Below, in pieces: positions 5,223-6,224 of a DNA stretch of 6,224 nucleotides. This stretch comes from Anaerolineae bacterium (GTDB lineage: Bacteria; Chloroflexota; Anaerolineae; DRVO01): positions 1 to 6,224 of the forward strand of contig JAAYAV010000061.1 of assembly GCA_012719195.1 (NCBI GenBank), read 5' to 3'. The translations under genes and the position numbers were made by a program. How positions within the stretch are numbered: the stretch's first letter is position 1; each line of letters opens with the position of its first letter. The notes under the pieces were generated by a model. It made no database searches. It saw nothing but the letters and a program-made list of their open reading frames with translations, and was not told where the DNA came from.

Positions 5223-6224
5223 CTAGGCCTCGATGGGATAGGCGCCGTACTTCTGCACCGCCTCGGTGAAGGCGACGACGTTCTCCCGCCGCAGGTAGCC
5301 GGCCAGGCTGTTGCCGCTGGTTATGATGTAGCCGCCTCCCGGCCCCACGTTGCCGATGAGCCAGCGCACCTCGTCCTCGACGTCCTGCGTGCTGCCCAGG
5401 CCGAGGATGTTGAGGTCCAGGTTGCCCAGGATGCACACCTGGTCGCCGTAGCGACGCTTCATCTCCACGATGTCCATGGCGCCCTTCTCGTTGGGGTGCA
5501 TGCCGGCGATGCCCAGCGTGAGCAGGTCGTCGACGAAGGGCAGCAGGTTGCCGTCGCTGTGAATCACCCAGGGCAGGGTGACCTTGGCGGCAACGCGGCG
5601 GAAGCGAGGCAGCACTAACTCGCGGAAGACCTGCGGCGAGAAGAAGGGCGCGCTCTTGAAGGCCATGTCGTCGGTGGAGACGTAGACGTCGAAGCCGATT
5701 GCCTGGACGCGCTCGGCCACTGCCTCCGCCCAGTCGACGTACCGGTCCAGCACCGCCTCCACGAAGCCGCGGTCCTCGAAGAGGGAGACGCTGAAGGTCT
5801 CGGTACCCATGCCGAGCATGGTGGGAAAGATGCCGACGCGGGTGACGAACCAGCAGGAGTAGTCGCCCTTGGCGTCCACGAAGCGCTTGGCGCCGTCGTA
5901 AAGCCGCTCGTCGGTGGGGTCGGGAAGCTTGATCATGTCCATGTCGCCGCGGGTGCGGATCATCCCCTCGCCGTAGAAGAGGCGGCCATCCTGCCCGGGG
6001 ATCTTCTGGGCGTAGACGGGGGCGCGCAGCACGTAGTGGATGTTGTCCAGCTTGAGGAAGGAAGCGATGGCCTTCTCTTCCTCGAGGGTGTAGGGGTTCT
6101 GCTCCAAGTCGTCCCGCTGGCTGAGGGGCGCGCCCCAGTGAAGCAGTTGCTGGGCGAGGGCGCGGTCCACGCCCAGTTCGCAATGAGGGACGCGGTCGGG
6201 CTGTTGCCGCCGGAGGGCAGCGGC
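5223..6224 (-). CDS. Uroporphyrinogen-decarboxylase (URO-D) superfamily protein, 5' end outside window
   Basis: A TIM-barrel protein of the URO-D/cobalamin-methyltransferase superfamily, not housekeeping HemE. A GTG at 6168-6170 would give 315 aa, but the 18 codons upstream to the window edge are open and read AAALRRQQPDRVPHCELG, the usual N-terminal URO-D signature (aL....PDRVP...Elg). The real start is therefore beyond base 6224. Counting from the GTG, recognisable segments are STDDMAFKSAPFFSP (165-179), WVIHSDGNLLPFVDDL (201-216), AGMHPNEKGAMDIVEMKRRYG (222-242), CILGNLDLNIL (246-256) and GGGYIITSGNSLAG near the end. Zinc-dependent MtaA/MtbA-type methyltransferases have His-x-Cys where this protein has His204-Ser-Asp206, so that zinc site is absent. 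HSDGN is, as I recall it, common in a large uncharacterised URO-D-like subgroup of environmental bacteria. The substrate is unknown; corrinoid-linked or porphyrin chemistry is possible. Cytoplasmic. The stop is TAG (5223-5225), convergent with the membrane-protein gene. Confidence 0.9.
   Translation of the reverse strand, partial: AAALRRQQPDRVPHCELGVDRALAQQLLHWGAPLSQRDDLEQNPYTLEEEKAIASFLKLDNIHYVLRAPVYAQKIPGQDGRLFYGEGMIRTRGDMDMIKLPDPTDERLYDGAKRFVDAKGDYSCWFVTRVGIFPTMLGMGTETFSVSLFEDRGFVEAVLDRYVDWAEAVAERVQAIGFDVYVSTDDMAFKSAPFFSPQVFRELVLPRFRRVAAKVTLPWVIHSDGNLLPFVDDLLTLGIAGMHPNEKGAMDIVEMKRRYGDQVCILGNLDLNILGLGSTQDVEDEVRWLIGNVGPGGGYIITSGNSLAGYLRRENVVAFTEAVQKYGAYPIEA

Noticed and set aside
5067..5618. 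A 183-codon open frame on the + strand starting in the convergent region
   Set aside because: Its first part translates the hairpin repeats and the rest is antisense to the URO-D gene. There is no family resemblance.
5077..6183. A 368-codon open frame on the - strand overlapping the URO-D gene in another frame
   Set aside because: Arg-, Gly- and Pro-rich translation without motifs; the alternative frame has clear URO-D signatures.

Overview
The window is GC-rich bacterial DNA, tightly packed and mostly coding. It carries five gene loci. Four are on the + strand: a multidomain sensor histidine kinase (broken), a small cupin, an M19 membrane-dipeptidase homologue and a small multi-pass membrane protein. 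One is on the - strand: a URO-D-superfamily protein. The mix of a PAS/GAF hybrid kinase, an M19 peptidase, a stand-alone cupin and a URO-D-like protein with an HSDGN motif resembles environmental lineages such as Armatimonadota, Chloroflexota or Planctomycetota. This is a loose inference from gene content; the window has no rRNA or marker gene to fix the taxon.

Layout. Bases 3-2738 are one continuous reading frame for a PAS-GAF-GAF-PAS-PAS-HisKA-HATPase sensor kinase that enters from beyond the left edge. It is interrupted by a single in-frame TAG at 468-470, in the middle of the first GAF domain. Reading through this codon restores a GAF domain without any frame change. The cupin (2773-3126) follows 34 bases later behind a strong Shine-Dalgarno and is probably co-transcribed. 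A 321-base non-coding stretch (3127-3447) holds a GC hairpin just after the cupin, a series of hairpins including a two-stem structure with a C7 loop, an extended -10 promoter candidate and a GC-rich dispersed-repeat copy. The M19 homologue (3448-4473) and the membrane protein (4498-5007) are 24 bases apart and look like a two-gene operon. A 215-base convergent intergenic region (5008-5222) is almost entirely made of inverted repeats. The URO-D gene occupies 5223-6224 on the - strand and runs off the right edge.

How it fits together. The kinase would sense a small molecule or redox state through its PAS/GAF domains, but no response regulator is visible, so its output cannot be named. The cupin, dipeptidase and URO-D-like protein suggest small-molecule or peptide metabolism, but nothing ties them into one pathway. 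I see no mobile element, CRISPR array, tRNA or defence system. The observations most worth a second look are the in-frame amber codon, the uniform use of TAG as the stop in every gene, the structured leader before the M19 gene, and the repeat family shared by the two intergenic regions.
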